NCBI GenBank assembly: GCA_963281255.1
Contig: OY725498.1
Coordinates: 1,426,001-1,490,000, forward strand
Origin: Aphrocallistes beatrix
Taxonomy: Eukaryota; Porifera; Hexactinellida; Sceptrulophora; Aphrocallistidae
Length of the DNA stretch: 64,000 nucleotides
Reading direction: 5' to 3'
Shown: positions 10,557-20,539 of the stretch, piece after piece
Numbering within the stretch: the first letter of the stretch is position 1
Layout of the letters: every line of letters begins with the position of its first letter
Position numbers and translations under genes: made by a program
The notes under the pieces: generated by a model
Seen by the model: only the letters and a program-made list of their open reading frames with translations
Told to the model about the DNA's origin: nothing
The model's database searches: none

Positions 10557-10967
10557 TCACTCTGGAATAATATACAGTACAGCTGTGTGATTATTTGCCT
10601 CTTTGCATCTTCTTTCCCCTCTTCCTCTACCTCCACGTGGTATTCCAGCCTTGACCAGCCTCTTGGCCACCTCCCTATCCACATGCGGTCTCTTGTGCTT
10701 GCTGCCGATCTCTTTCAGCTGATTGATGTACTTCTTGATCCTCTCCAGCTCGTGCTGAATGTCGTGAGTCTCCGGCTCCTGTCCACTCAGCCTGAGGTAG
10801 CTGAAGAAGAGAGAGTTGACGCCATACAGCTGCAGCAGCTTCAGCGTGGCCTGCTTCTCAGGGCTGAGGGACTGCTCTAGCTGAGTCAAGTCAGAGGAGA
10901 AGAGAGGTTGGAGGAGTTTCTCCAAACTGACGAGTTGTCTGAAGAACTTCTCACAATTCTCTTCTAT
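10557..10967 (-). pseudogene. C1D: Truncated C1D copy 1
   Basis: Nearly identical to the C-terminal three quarters of the intact C1D gene (33,073-33,525), from the start of the EKLLQPLFSSDLTQLEQSL stretch to IPRGGRGR. It then differs by a small insertion that replaces the KKMGK end. Homology stops sharply at 10,967 (CTTCTAT), so the first exon part and the promoter are absent. It is a passenger in a segmental duplication, not a retrocopy, because downstream flank is also shared. Confidence 0.8.
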
Positions 10968-11189
10968 TTTAATGAATTAGTATTTGTTTATTTGTTTACA
11001 AAACATAGATACATTAAGGAAACAGATCTCAAAAATGTGATTGAATCTAGCTTTCAACTATTGATCATCTGTTGTTACGAAGGGCATAGATTCCGAATAC
11101 AGTACACCTTTGCAGTGTTTATATAGTGGCTTGTTGTGATAAGATAATTATTGTGGCCCGTGCACTCGATTCATACACCCCTGTTAAAA

Positions 11190-12245
11190 TTCTTGTCTAG
11201 ATTAGAGGTTACACTGCCTGGTAAAGCCCCTACGGCGGCACGTCGGACCTCTTGAGGAACCTTCTGCCATTCTGCCACCAAAGATCTCTTCAAAGACTCA
11301 ATACTTTTGTGAGATTTACTACAGGCATTTGTTTCGAGAATGGACCATATCGAATATCCATGGGGTCTATGTCTGGGCTGTAGGGAGGCCATTATACTCC
11401 GGGATATTGCTGCGAAGCCAATCTTGAGTGGAATTAGCGGTGTGGGCAGGAGCTCCATCTTGTTGGAAGACGAAGGAACTCCTATAAATACTGTTTGCCT
11501 TAGGTTCTTCAAAACCAGTTCTAAAATTAACTCACGGTAGGTAATAGCGTTGATTTCAACCTCACTACTGGGCCATTAGCAGATATTCCAGCCCAAACCA
11601 TCACTGAGAGAGATTTTGCATCTGAGGGACATATCTGATCATTTCTTTAGTGCTGCATGTCGTGGGTAATATTATTCTATCATTTTGACTATTAGAAACT
11701 TCGTGGATTGTGAAGATTTTCTCATCTGAAAACAGATATTTTCCAGACCACAATTAGCTTGCCGACAAAGTTCTCCCTTACATCTCAGTAGTTTCTTCTC
11801 TTTAACTGTTCGCTAAGGAAATGTACTTTCTTTCTTTTGTAAACTCGCATCCCTAAATCTGTTTTTACAACTGTCCGGATTGGAAACTCAGAAACTTTGA
11901 GTTCAAGAACCATTTTTCTCATCGAACGCCGGGGATTTCGAAGAATCCGCTCCCTCACAGCCTTCTAGAGTTTTCGAGTCCTTATTGAACGCGGAAGACC
12001 ACTTCTTGTCCCACAGCTCCTCCGGTCTCATTGCATCTACTAATAATACGATAGACAACTCTCGTCTTGATCCAACAATTTCATTATTTCTACACGTGTC
12101 CGCCCGGTTTTCAATAATTCAATAATTTCACACCTCTCTTGCTCCATCAGGAATAAATTTTCAAAATCTGTTCATTTTGTGTAATTAAGTTAGATCTTTA
12201 CAGTAAAGTGTTACTTAACTTAAATATGTTTGTATAATAACTAAA
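11190..12245 (-). mobile_element. Dead Tc1/mariner-type transposon, copy 1
   Basis: In pieces on the minus strand it encodes typical transposase motifs: an N-terminal stretch starting MEQERCEIIELL, RRSMRKMVLELKVSEFPIR with GMRVYKRKKVHFL, a SDEKIFTIHEVSNSQNDRI catalytic region, and a C-terminal Y-S-I-W-S-I-L-x-x-N-A-C-S-K-S-H block. Many stops and shifts. It is duplicated at 21,225-22,256 with the same damage, so it was already inactive before the segmental duplication. Its right end (near AAAACACTGGTT, 12,245) interrupts a class III gene. The exact left end was not resolved. Confidence 0.7.
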
Positions 12246-12517
12246 ACACTGGTTAGGCTTCGATCTGTCGATTTATTACCACACCAGTAACATCCGATTA
12301 TATCTTTCCCCCAATCACTATTCTCGTAGATTGGCACAGTTTTACCTTCTGAATCGATCCTCCGAGGAATGTAACCAATGTCTGTTCCGTAATAAAGAGT
12401 GGTAAGAAGAATCTCTGAGAAAGGAACTATCATGTATGGTATTGTCTTCCCAAATCTTCTTTTCAAAATATTTTCCCATCGAGTATTAAATGGAGCAGAG
12501 GAACCATACCCAGCCAT
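12246..12517 (-). pseudogene. Class III cysteine-module gene cut by the Tc1/mariner copy
   Basis: Starts at ATG 12,517 (MAGYGSSAPFNTRWENILK), runs through YYGTDIGYIPRR and GCYWCGNKSTD, then passes into transposon-linked sequence and stops at 12,215. About 85 codons of the class III start are kept. The rest of the gene is missing. Confidence 0.7.
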
Positions 12518-12597
12518 GTGTAGAGTATACAATTAACCTATCTAAATCTATACGTTGTACGATGAGTAGCAATAATATGCAGTTGTTAGATAGTTAA

Positions 12598-13756
12598 GGT
12601 TGGCCTTTCCTATGGGAATTTTGTTTTTCATCAAAAATCAACCAAAAGACCTTTTTAACCATTTTTAGATACCTAAAGGGGTTCTAAACCTCAATTTCGA
12701 TTTTCAGAATTTCAAAGCCAATATTTTGCCACTTAGAGCCACTTGAACCACCTGGTGTCGCCCAAAAAAGGACACATTTTTGTCTCATATCAATAACTTC
12801 TTTAAACAATGCTAAATTCATGGTCAGCATTAAATTTCCAACAATTTGATATATATATTGGACACATTCGGAGAAACTTTTTGACTGCGGGTCCCTAGCA
12901 ACGACCAGGAATGTGAAAAAATTCCTGACCGTTGCTATGCACGGACATCCAAAAGATTCTCTAACTATGGTCAATATACATATCAAATTGCTGGAAATTC
13001 AATGAGGAACACGAATTGAGGATTCAAATAATGATTTGACACGGTTAAAAAAAGTTATTGATCTGGGATTCCGGCGGACACTATTCAAAGTGGCTATTTT
13101 TGGGGGCCCAGCCATCAATGACCACTTATTCACACTTTTGACGGCAAAAATTTTTCATATACCATATTTTGAAGTTTAGTACTGCTATAAGTTGTCGAAT
13201 ATGTATATTTGTATGCTATTTAATATTCTAAAGCAGTTATATACGGATAGATATTGAGGGCATATATAAATATTTATTAAAACCTATTTTCTGGGACTTT
13301 TTTTTCAGCAATTATAAAGTTGATAACTTTTTGAAAATTCAACCTAGGGACGAAAACTCAACGGTTTCTGATAGATCTCAAAGAGTAGAACATAATGAAC
13401 AGACAGAATTTTGATATTATGAATAAAAAGAGAATTATAAAAAAAATAGTGTCAAAATTACTAAAAATAGGTGTTTTGGTGTGAATTTTTAACAATTTTC
13501 AAAATTTCAAAAATCTGTCTGTTCATTAGTTAGATTATCGATTTATGAATGAATTTGAAAAGTTTCTAAAAGATTGTTAGAATACGATTTTTTCCTTGTA
13601 AAATGACAAAAAAATTTTAAAAATTTTTTTATCTGTTGCATTATTTCAATTATTAATGCAGTTTTGCAGATAACTCTGCGATTCAAATCTGCACTGAAAA
13701 AATTAAATGAATCGGTTGAAAAAGTCAAAAGTTAGCTATTATAGGAAAGGCCAACC
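12598..13756. mobile_element. TTAA-flanked element with 16-bp terminal inverted repeats
   Basis: GGTTGGCCTTTCCTAT at 12,598 is repeated in exact reverse complement ending at 13,756, and both ends are flanked by TTAA (12,594-12,597 and 13,757-13,760). The 1.16-kb interior is AT-rich with no recognisable transposase. A 100-codon ORF (12,684-12,986, minus) is not recognised. The TTAA target is typical of piggyBac-type elements, but the TIR does not begin with the usual CCC, so the superfamily is uncertain. Confidence 0.65.
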
Positions 13757-13854
13757 TTAAATATATTAGATCTAAAATATTTGTACTAAAAAGATGTTAC
13801 AACCAAGGTTGAAACCGATTGGACCGAATATCAGTATTCATGAATAGTTCCTGA

Positions 13855-14098
13855 ACCGAATACGAATACTGACAATATTCGGTACTCTAACCGAATACGA
13901 ATACTGATAATATTCGGTACTCTAACCGAATACGAATACTGATAATATTCGGTACTCTAACCGAATACGAATACGTACTGATAATATTCGGTGCTCTAAC
14001 CGAATACGAATATTGATAATATTCGGTACTCTAACCGAATATGAATACTGATAATATTCAGTACTCTAACCAGATACGAATACTGATATTATTCAGGT
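13855..14098. repeat. 35-bp minisatellite, about 7 copies, each self-complementary
   Basis: Six nearly identical units of 35 bp (one of 39 bp) plus a diverged seventh, each starting ACCGAATACGAATACTGATA and ending TATTCGGTACTCTA. Each unit contains CCGAATA...TATTCGG, so it can form a small hairpin. The array abuts, and overlaps the last codons of, the NADAR gene remnant at 14,058-15,218. Confidence 0.85.
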
Positions 14099-15707
14099 AC
14101 TTCATAAATCCTAATACTGTTATTAGATTAGTACAACTTTCTGGATTTCCTGTTTCTGAAACTGGGAGAATCTTAGTCTGATCGTTCTTCATTTCTTTAA
14201 CTGGAGTAACTGCTCTAGCATTCTCCGTATATAGATCTGGATCAGTAGCCATTAGTAGGTTAAACTTCGAGTAAACATCATCAGGTCTAAATTTTTCTTG
14301 CCTAGATATATCAACTAGGTTCTCAGGAGCTGGGAGAGTTGCTGTTTCTAAATATCTGCTTAGCTCCCCTGAGGTGCTGATACCTATAATCTGATCTGAA
14401 TTTTTGAATGCTGGATACACTCCTAATTCCTCTGTCCGTCGAAGATCTTGTTGCGTATTTGATAATTGTTTTTGCAAGATTACAGTATCCATATCCATTG
14501 GGTCAGAACTACCGAGATGAGAAGCAATATGAGTTTGATTAGTGGGTAGGTCAGCTGTAGACTTGTCCTGTCTAACAGTTCCAATATTTACATCTGGGTT
14601 AGAACTACTGGGATAGGAAGGAGTAGGAGTCTGATCAGGTGGTATATCCACCTTATCCGGTATTGGGAAATGATTCAGTGTGTTTGGAAGGTAAGGAGTG
14701 CTTATGCGTAGCTCGCTTCTAACTTTCATCAACAATTCTCCTAGTTTATTAGCTCCTGTTCTGTCTCCACCATCTCCCCAGAATTTATCATTACTCGTAT
14801 GTTCAAAGATTCGCTTCTCACCAGTTCTGTTCAGAATATCAGCGAGATCTGGATTCTGTACAAACTTGTGCCTCAGCACATTGAGCATTACCTGTGTCTT
14901 AATGCTATGCCAGTCAGGACGGATCCATCGTTGGACCATTGGTATTCTTGCAAACTCAAAAGCCTTTCTAGGAGTGTCCAGCTTGCTAACATAAGTCATT
15001 AGTGGAGTTCCAACAAACATATTTCCATCAAAAGCGTGTTCTGATGTAGTCCAGGAAATAAGATCCATAAAAAGTTTGTCACAATTATAGAAATTATTAA
15101 ATTCGTAGAAAGGTTCATCACTGTCGTAGAAGTCAATGTGAGTAGTTTCTACATTATCGTACCATTTAGGACCAAGTGTGAATTCAGTACTCTTTAACAG
15201 GGGACGGAATTCTTTCAATTTGTCATAACGTAAAGAGTGAGTTTGCGTACAACATTCGAAATTTGGAGATGAATAAGAGTCACAAACTAAATATCTACAT
15301 AATTTCCTTTTTGATAACTTTGTGAATTTTCTATGGAGCCATTCATTGAATAGAAATAAACACTTATTAGAACAGACAACACTGTTCTTCTTAGGATGTG
15401 TACAGCACCAGTAACATCCAGGAATCTCTGCATTCTAGTTAGAATCGACAATCTTGTGGGGAGGAAGAGGCATAAGAGGAAGTATTTCTCTGGGAATTGG
15501 TCCTACATCAGTGCGGTAGTATAAAAACTGTGCCAATTCCCAAGCAAATACGAAGTTAAGTGATTGTTTATTATCTAGAATAGGTTGTGTATTTTCAATT
15601 ATTTTTGACTGTGAAATGTCATCTGTTACTGGCTGTTTTCTTGGATTTGTATGGTGAGGAATATACCAATCAGGATCTCGTTCTACCAATTTTTCAATGT
15701 TTTTCAC
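14058..15707 (-). pseudogene. Class IV NADAR gene with an internal stop
   Basis: Reads MKNIEKLVERDPDWYIPHH, then YYRTDVGPIPREI, then meets TAG at 15,435-15,437 where paralogues have TGG (NW of the module). Past the stop the same frame continues: a full module (GCYWCC, FNEWLHRKF, KLCRYL, ECC) and a complete NADAR domain (FYDSDEPFYEFNNFY, SWTTSEHAF, RPDWHSIKTQVMLN, EHTSNDKFWGDGGDRTG). The part from 15,218 down is 386 codons and could be made alone as a NADAR protein. The tail (DQTPTPSYPSSSNPDVNIG linker and onward) runs into the minisatellite. The 5' end is cut at about 15,725 against C1D-flank sequence. Confidence 0.75.
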
Positions 15708-15806
15708 CTTTTTAACTCTGGCGTAATTAACATAAAATGCAATGAAATATCAATTAACTACTCTCACAAACTAATTCACGGAAGAATATACAGTACAGCT
15801 GTGTGA

Positions 15807-15947
15807 TTATTTGCCCATCTTCTTTCCCCTCTTCCCTCTACCTCCACGTGATATTCCAGCCTTAACCAGCCTCTTGGCCACCTCCCTATCCACATGCGGT
15901 CTCTTGTGCTTGCTGGGGATCTCTTTCAGCTGATTGATGTACTTCTT
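15807..15947 (-). pseudogene. C1D: Truncated C1D copy 2 (short)
   Basis: Only the last 45 or so codons of C1D remain, covering the ISRGGRG...KKMGK end and the shared 3' flank, before homology breaks at 15,947 within the KKYINQLKE region. It lies at the junction of a class IV copy and a class III copy. Confidence 0.75.
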
Positions 15948-16084
15948 TTATTTATGTTGTTGAAACATTCCTGCTCTCAATTCTGAACAAATAAGCAAAC
16001 ATAAATTGTGTTTCAGTGTGCATTCAGCACTTTATATAGGATCAATGATCCAAATATTTGTACAAGATCTTATAACTAAAATGA

Positions 16085-16525
16085 CTTTGATATCCGCCTG
16101 GTAATTTCTTGGGATACGACGTACGTCTGTGTAGAACAAGAGTGCCGCCGTACTCAACTCTTCTGCCAAACGCATTTGTGTTAGAGCTTGTTTTTCACCC
16201 GACTTGCGGGTGATATTATCATACCATGAAGGTCCTAGGGATAATTATATAATTGCTTCTTCAGTTTGTCTCCATCATGAAATGTTACAAAATTGCGTAT
16301 ATATTTATTGTGTATAGCAGCACAACACTCGTATTTACTTTGAAAGAATAAATAATAATTTATCACTTTCACAACCTGATAATTTCAAAAACGCTATTGT
16401 TTAGACATTCCACACACCACGCATAAAAATAGAAAATACAATCATTACCATAACATATACTTTGAACATCCATCGGTTTATTATCACACCAGTAAAATCC
16501 AGAAATTAAATATTTTTCCCAATTA
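16085..16525 (-). pseudogene. Decayed class III cysteine-module gene
   Basis: The minus strand matches the middle of the class III genes: the YWCDNK, FYFYAWCVE, and SWYDNIT parts, then the start of the LFYTDVRRIP module. It carries several stops and frameshifts and has lost cysteines (for example the WCG of GCYWCG is kept but GC became GF). Non-functional. Confidence 0.65.
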
Positions 16526-16544
16526 CTATAGTAATTGGGAACGA

Positions 16545-16690
16545 CCAAATATTATTTGGGGGGCAGGATATATTTTAGGGGGGGGCCATTATTTAGATCA
16601 AATTTCAAATTTCAAAGTTATTTATTTATTTTGGGGGGGCCGAGTGAAATTTTTTTGGGGGGCCAGGCCCCCCCATGGCTACGTCCATGC
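16545..16690. repeat. G-run transposon-like segment
   Basis: Several runs of 6-9 G on the plus strand and an end reading CCCCCCATGGCTACGTCCATG, a style common for ends of small hAT-like elements. The other end was not clearly found. Confidence 0.35.
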
Positions 16691-16888
16691 ATACTTGCCA
16701 ACTGTACCGTTTTAGCGGGACGTCCCGCTTTTTTAACTCTTCTAAAGAGCTAATTTTCTCAAGTGTCCCGCTCTAACATAAAATTTCCCCATTATGTCCC
16801 GCTTTTTTGTACTCTATGTAGTATAATACTTTTCTATTGCGTCCAACCATGTCCCGCGAAATTCAATGCCGCGTCCCGCTTCCAGTTT
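16690..16888. repeat. Dispersed TGTCCCG-rich repeat, copy 1
   Basis: Contains repeated TGTCCCG / CGTCCCG motifs and the block ATAATACTTTTCTAT, and shares them in the same order with 61,772-61,943. One end carries CATACTTGCCAAC; the other copy ends GTTGGCATGCATGC, its approximate inverse. I infer a small DNA transposon with terminal inverted repeats. Confidence 0.55.
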
Positions 16889-17133
16889 TATGACAATAGC
16901 AGCTTTGTTTGTCCAAAGAGCGCAAAGTATGCACTCGTGTGTACTTAAAAGAGGCTCGAATTCCTATCAATTTCACTTGATTTTGTATTCCGTTATTTGG
17001 ATAATAGGATGAAAATATATTCAAGTATTTACAAGCTATACAATAGATTGTGCCCAAAGAGTCTAGGAATATAGAAAATGCATTAAACATAAAATATTAA
17101 TCAGATACAGTATGTTACAAGTAATTATAATCA

Positions 17134-20100
17134 CTACATATCATCTGTACTGCCAGGGGGAGAGAAGGTTGCAGAGTCGTGCGAAATGTCGCCTGATGTT
17201 ACTCGTATTTGTACAACCTCAGTAGTATCAGAAGCTTGATCAGCAAGCGGGACTATAACTTGTTCGGACTTGTCGGATTGGTTAACTGAAACATCAGTCA
17301 ATTGACTAGAAATAGGATTTAGTTGAGGATTTAAACTATTCTGTACAATGGAGTTGGCAGGATCAGGTTGATTGGTTTGCGAAGTATTGTTGACAGGAGG
17401 CGTGTCAGTCATAAACGTGTCCTGGCTACCAGTTCCAACATTCACATCCTCTGGCTGAGAACTTCCGAGATAGGAAGGAGTAGGAGTCTGATCAAGGGTT
17501 GTGTCGGCCTTAGACTCATTGGACTGTAGTACACTGAAAGGTTCATTCAATTTCACTTTAGTCGACGAATTAGCCGAACTAATATTTTCACATTCACTAA
17601 AGGAACTATTCATACTCGGGAAGAATGTGGCGGCTTTTAACATTTCTCTCACACTCATTAACAAGTCTCCCAAATGAACATTATCTCTACATACCAATGG
17701 ACGAGATCCCGTCCTTAGCAACAGACCCTTCAATACACAGTTCTGTTGGAACTTAGCCATCAGAGCCTGGTACAATACTCTCTTCCTCACTCCCTCCCAA
17801 TCTGGTCTAACCCACTTCACACAACGTATTTCCCATTCTTCCAGCTCGTGGAGTCTCTCCATCTTCCTCACGTGATGGAGGTAAGGAGTGCCTAACAACT
17901 TCTGAGCACACATGCAATGCTGAACTGTGGGCCAGATCATACGATACAATATCAACAGAGATGGAAATGAGTTGGAAAGTTCAGAGAAAGGACCAGATTC
18001 ACTGAAGTAGATAGGTGTAAAGTCCCTGTACCATTTGGGACCCAGTGTTAATTCAATTTCTTCCTGCAAACGAATGGATTCACCTTTTATCAGCAACGAC
18101 CGCTCCTTCACATGTTCAATGCTGCAACACTCACAGGGATCAACTCGCGGTTCTTCACAACCAGAAAGACCACACAACTTCAACCTACACACCTGCTCCA
18201 CTCTCCTCACACACCACTCATGCAACAGCAACCAACACCTGACACAGCAAGCTATCTCTTCAAAGCGGGCGTTGCTATTTCCGCACCAGTAGCACCCGAC
18301 TATGTCCACGTTGCTACAGGGATTCCTCAGAGGGAATTGATCAGAAGTGTGGCTCTGTTGTCCACTCCGACGAGGTATCAGACCGACATCTGTGTGCTGT
18401 GAAAGATATGCACTCAGTTTATTAGAAAACTTGAAAACGTTTATCTTAATGTCAGAACTAATACTACTAGTAGGTAGAGAAAACGTCTGAGACTGAGGAT
18501 TAGGAGGAATATCGCTCTTAGACTTGTCTTGACTATCAGCTATAGTATTCACATTCGCTGGCTTAGAACTACTGGGATAGGAAGGAGTAGGAGTCTGATC
18601 AGGAGGGGTGTCGGCCTTAGACTTGTACTTTGTGAATTCGTAAAAGGGAACTTCTAGATTATAAAATTCAATCCGATTACGTGAGTAGTCGGCGTACCAG
18701 GAAGGTCCTAGAATAAACTCAGTATCCTTTAGAAGGGAGAAGTACTGCTTGAAAGAAGACTCGAACTGAACTGAATGGTCACGGTTACAGCATTTGAAAC
18801 TACCAGATGGATACCTTTTACAACTCAGCACTCGACAGAGTCGTTTGTTAGAGATATCAGTAAACTTGTTATGCAACCACTCATTGAAGAAGAAAAAACA
18901 TTTGTTTGAACAAGCAATGTTATGGACAGTGCAAGGTCTAGCACAGCACCAGTAGCATTGAGTGATGGGAACTGTCCAGTTCTGGTTAACTGTATTGGGA
19001 GGAGAAGTCAGGAACGGCTGTATTTCTCTTGGAATAGGTCCAACATCTGTTTGGAAATAGAGAAATTCTGTCAGCTGTCTTGAGAATATGAAGCTACTAC
19101 TGGAGGACTGAAGGTGTGAATGGGATATTTGGGTCTTGGTAGTTGATGTTTGTTGGTTCATTGGTTGAATTGATTCAAAAGGAGTGACCGATCTGTTGTA
19201 CCAAGTAGGAGACATACTACTCATCCTCTTAATATTAATAATCTTACTTTCTGTGTACTTCTGTTCAATTTGATTAGAATGTTCTCTGTTACAACATTCA
19301 AATCCTTCAGAAGCAAGTTTAGGACATCCTGGTAACTGACAGAATCTGATGGTAGTTTCACGCTCTATCTTCTTTCTGCACCATTCATAGAACACTAACT
19401 GACAACGCTCCTTACAAAACATTTCATTATAGAACTTCGATACATTTCTATTATCACAGTTGTAACAGCCTTTTATCTCTGCTGACCAATTAGAAGTATC
19501 TGAATACTTAGAAGTGAGATGTTCATGAATAACCCTTCCCCGCGGAATAACTCCAACATCTGTGTTGTAGATTAGTTTTGTTCTGAACAGTTCAGGAAAT
19601 TCCAAGTTATATTTTGCCCTGTTATACTTCATGTCAATGCTGATTGCCTTGTCATACCAATTAGGACCACTTCGAACAACACTTTTAAATAATTTCTGAT
19701 AATCAGAAAACTGTAAAAATGCTGCATCGAATTTACCCTCATCACTTCCACTGCAATATGGCTTATCTCGATTATGAAGGATCTTATCACAACCTAGTAA
19801 CCTACAGAATCTTTTGTTGGTAAAGAACTCGACTTTCTCAATACACCAGTCATGGAAATAGATGAGACATTCCCTAGAACAGAAGATTCCTAGAAAATCA
19901 GTTGTCTTTACCTTTTCAACACACCAGTAACAACCATGAATAGGATATTTCCAATTTTTTGAATCTGCATATTGAGCTGTAGTAGTTTTGTGGAAATTTA
20001 TTCCACGAGGAATGCTGCCTACATCAGTTTCATAATAAAGCGATTTTACGAGTCCTTCTGAAAACTGGAAATTAATTCCCACTGCACTGATAGCTTGACC

Positions 20101-20166
20101 GAATGCGTCTTTACAATAGTGTCCCCAGTAATTGAGAAAGGGACTCCGCTCAGTGTTAGATGCCAT
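17134..20166 (-). CDS. Intact class I protein: four cysteine-rich modules and a degenerate NADAR domain
   Basis: One uninterrupted ORF of 1010 codons from ATG 20,166. Modules lie at about residues 35-171, 190-323, 359-491 and 578-713. Each has Y-x-T-D-V-G-x-I-P-R, C-x2-C, C-x3-C, a W followed by C (L in module 3), C-x4-C, a CC-x3-H-like end and G-P-x-W-Y. In module 3 the cysteines are C404, C407, C419, C423, C444, C449, C459 and C460, with H464. Right after module 3 a NADAR start (IEFYNLEVPFYEFTKY, 499-514) is cut off and joins a Pro/Ser-rich linker, so the catalytic NADAR is gone. A NADAR-like domain at about 718-845 keeps W-P-T-x-x-H and the VRPDW helix but has no FWGDGGD. The tail is Asn/Ser/Pro-rich. 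No signal peptide or membrane helix is seen. Function unknown; a binding or sensing role is an inference. Confidence 0.85.
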   Translation of the reverse strand: MASNTERSPFLNYWGHYCKDAFGQAISAVGINFQFSEGLVKSLYYETDVGSIPRGINFHKTTTAQYADSKNWKYPIHGCYWCVEKVKTTDFLGIFCSRECLIYFHDWCIEKVEFFTNKRFCRLLGCDKILHNRDKPYCSGSDEGKFDAAFLQFSDYQKLFKSVVRSGPNWYDKAISIDMKYNRAKYNLEFPELFRTKLIYNTDVGVIPRGRVIHEHLTSKYSDTSNWSAEIKGCYNCDNRNVSKFYNEMFCKERCQLVFYEWCRKKIERETTIRFCQLPGCPKLASEGFECCNREHSNQIEQKYTESKIINIKRMSSMSPTWYNRSVTPFESIQPMNQQTSTTKTQISHSHLQSSSSSFIFSRQLTEFLYFQTDVGPIPREIQPFLTSPPNTVNQNWTVPITQCYWCCARPCTVHNIACSNKCFFFFNEWLHNKFTDISNKRLCRVLSCKRYPSGSFKCCNRDHSVQFESSFKQYFSLLKDTEFILGPSWYADYSRNRIEFYNLEVPFYEFTKYKSKADTPPDQTPTPSYPSSSKPANVNTIADSQDKSKSDIPPNPQSQTFSLPTSSISSDIKINVFKFSNKLSAYLSQHTDVGLIPRRSGQQSHTSDQFPLRNPCSNVDIVGCYWCGNSNARFEEIACCVRCWLLLHEWCVRRVEQVCRLKLCGLSGCEEPRVDPCECCSIEHVKERSLLIKGESIRLQEEIELTLGPKWYRDFTPIYFSESGPFSELSNSFPSLLILYRMIWPTVQHCMCAQKLLGTPYLHHVRKMERLHELEEWEIRCVKWVRPDWEGVRKRVLYQALMAKFQQNCVLKGLLLRTGSRPLVCRDNVHLGDLLMSVREMLKAATFFPSMNSSFSECENISSANSSTKVKLNEPFSVLQSNESKADTTLDQTPTPSYLGSSQPEDVNVGTGSQDTFMTDTPPVNNTSQTNQPDPANSIVQNSLNPQLNPISSQLTDVSVNQSDKSEQVIVPLADQASDTTEVVQIRVTSGDISHDSATFSPPGSTDDM

Positions 20167-20420
20167 TATCTAAAAAATCGATCTAATTGTATCTTTCAAG
20201 AACTAATTAGAACAGAATAGATTAATCAGTTTTTACTAAAAGTGGCAACTTAAATAATTTACAATCTTAATTAAAACACTTAAAATGGATCTTCATACAA
20301 TGGAGTGGCTAGTTTGTCTAAATCTTAGTTCAGTCAGTGCTTAGGTCCATATGAGTTCACACATCTTGTTTAAATATATGTGTCACTAATTAGTAACTGA
20401 ATACTAATTTAGAACAGAGG
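20167..20420 (-). promoter_or_regulatory. Conserved 5' flank of the intact class I gene (copy 3)
   Basis: Upstream block shared with 6,669-6,900 almost base for base and with 1,772 and 28,864 more loosely. As it precedes the only intact full-length copy, it is the best candidate for the active cluster promoter. Confidence 0.5.
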
Positions 20421-20539
20421 GTTATTCACTATGAACTAGAAAGCGTTCGTTGGTAATCCGTGCAAAATGCAATGAAATATCAATTAACTACTCTCACAAA
20501 CTAATTCACTCTGGAAGAATATACAGTACAGCTGTGTGA

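Noticed and set aside
12684-12986. A 100-codon minus-strand gene in the TTAA element
   Set aside because: AT-rich, no homology I recognise, and inside a non-autonomous transposon.
13855-14098. CRISPR-like array of regular repeats
   Set aside because: The units are contiguous with no unique spacers, and the genome is eukaryotic; it is a minisatellite.
14058-15218. Calling the NADAR proteins GIY-YIG or macrodomain enzymes
   Set aside because: The SEHxF, EHTxND and FWGDGG pattern fits NADAR/YbiA; no macrodomain GIG or GVFG loops are present.
18035-18402. Plus-strand ORFs of 65-96 codons opposite the cysteine modules (also at 4,283 and 8,379)
   Set aside because: They lie antisense to conserved module codons and recur only because the minus-strand sequence is repeated.
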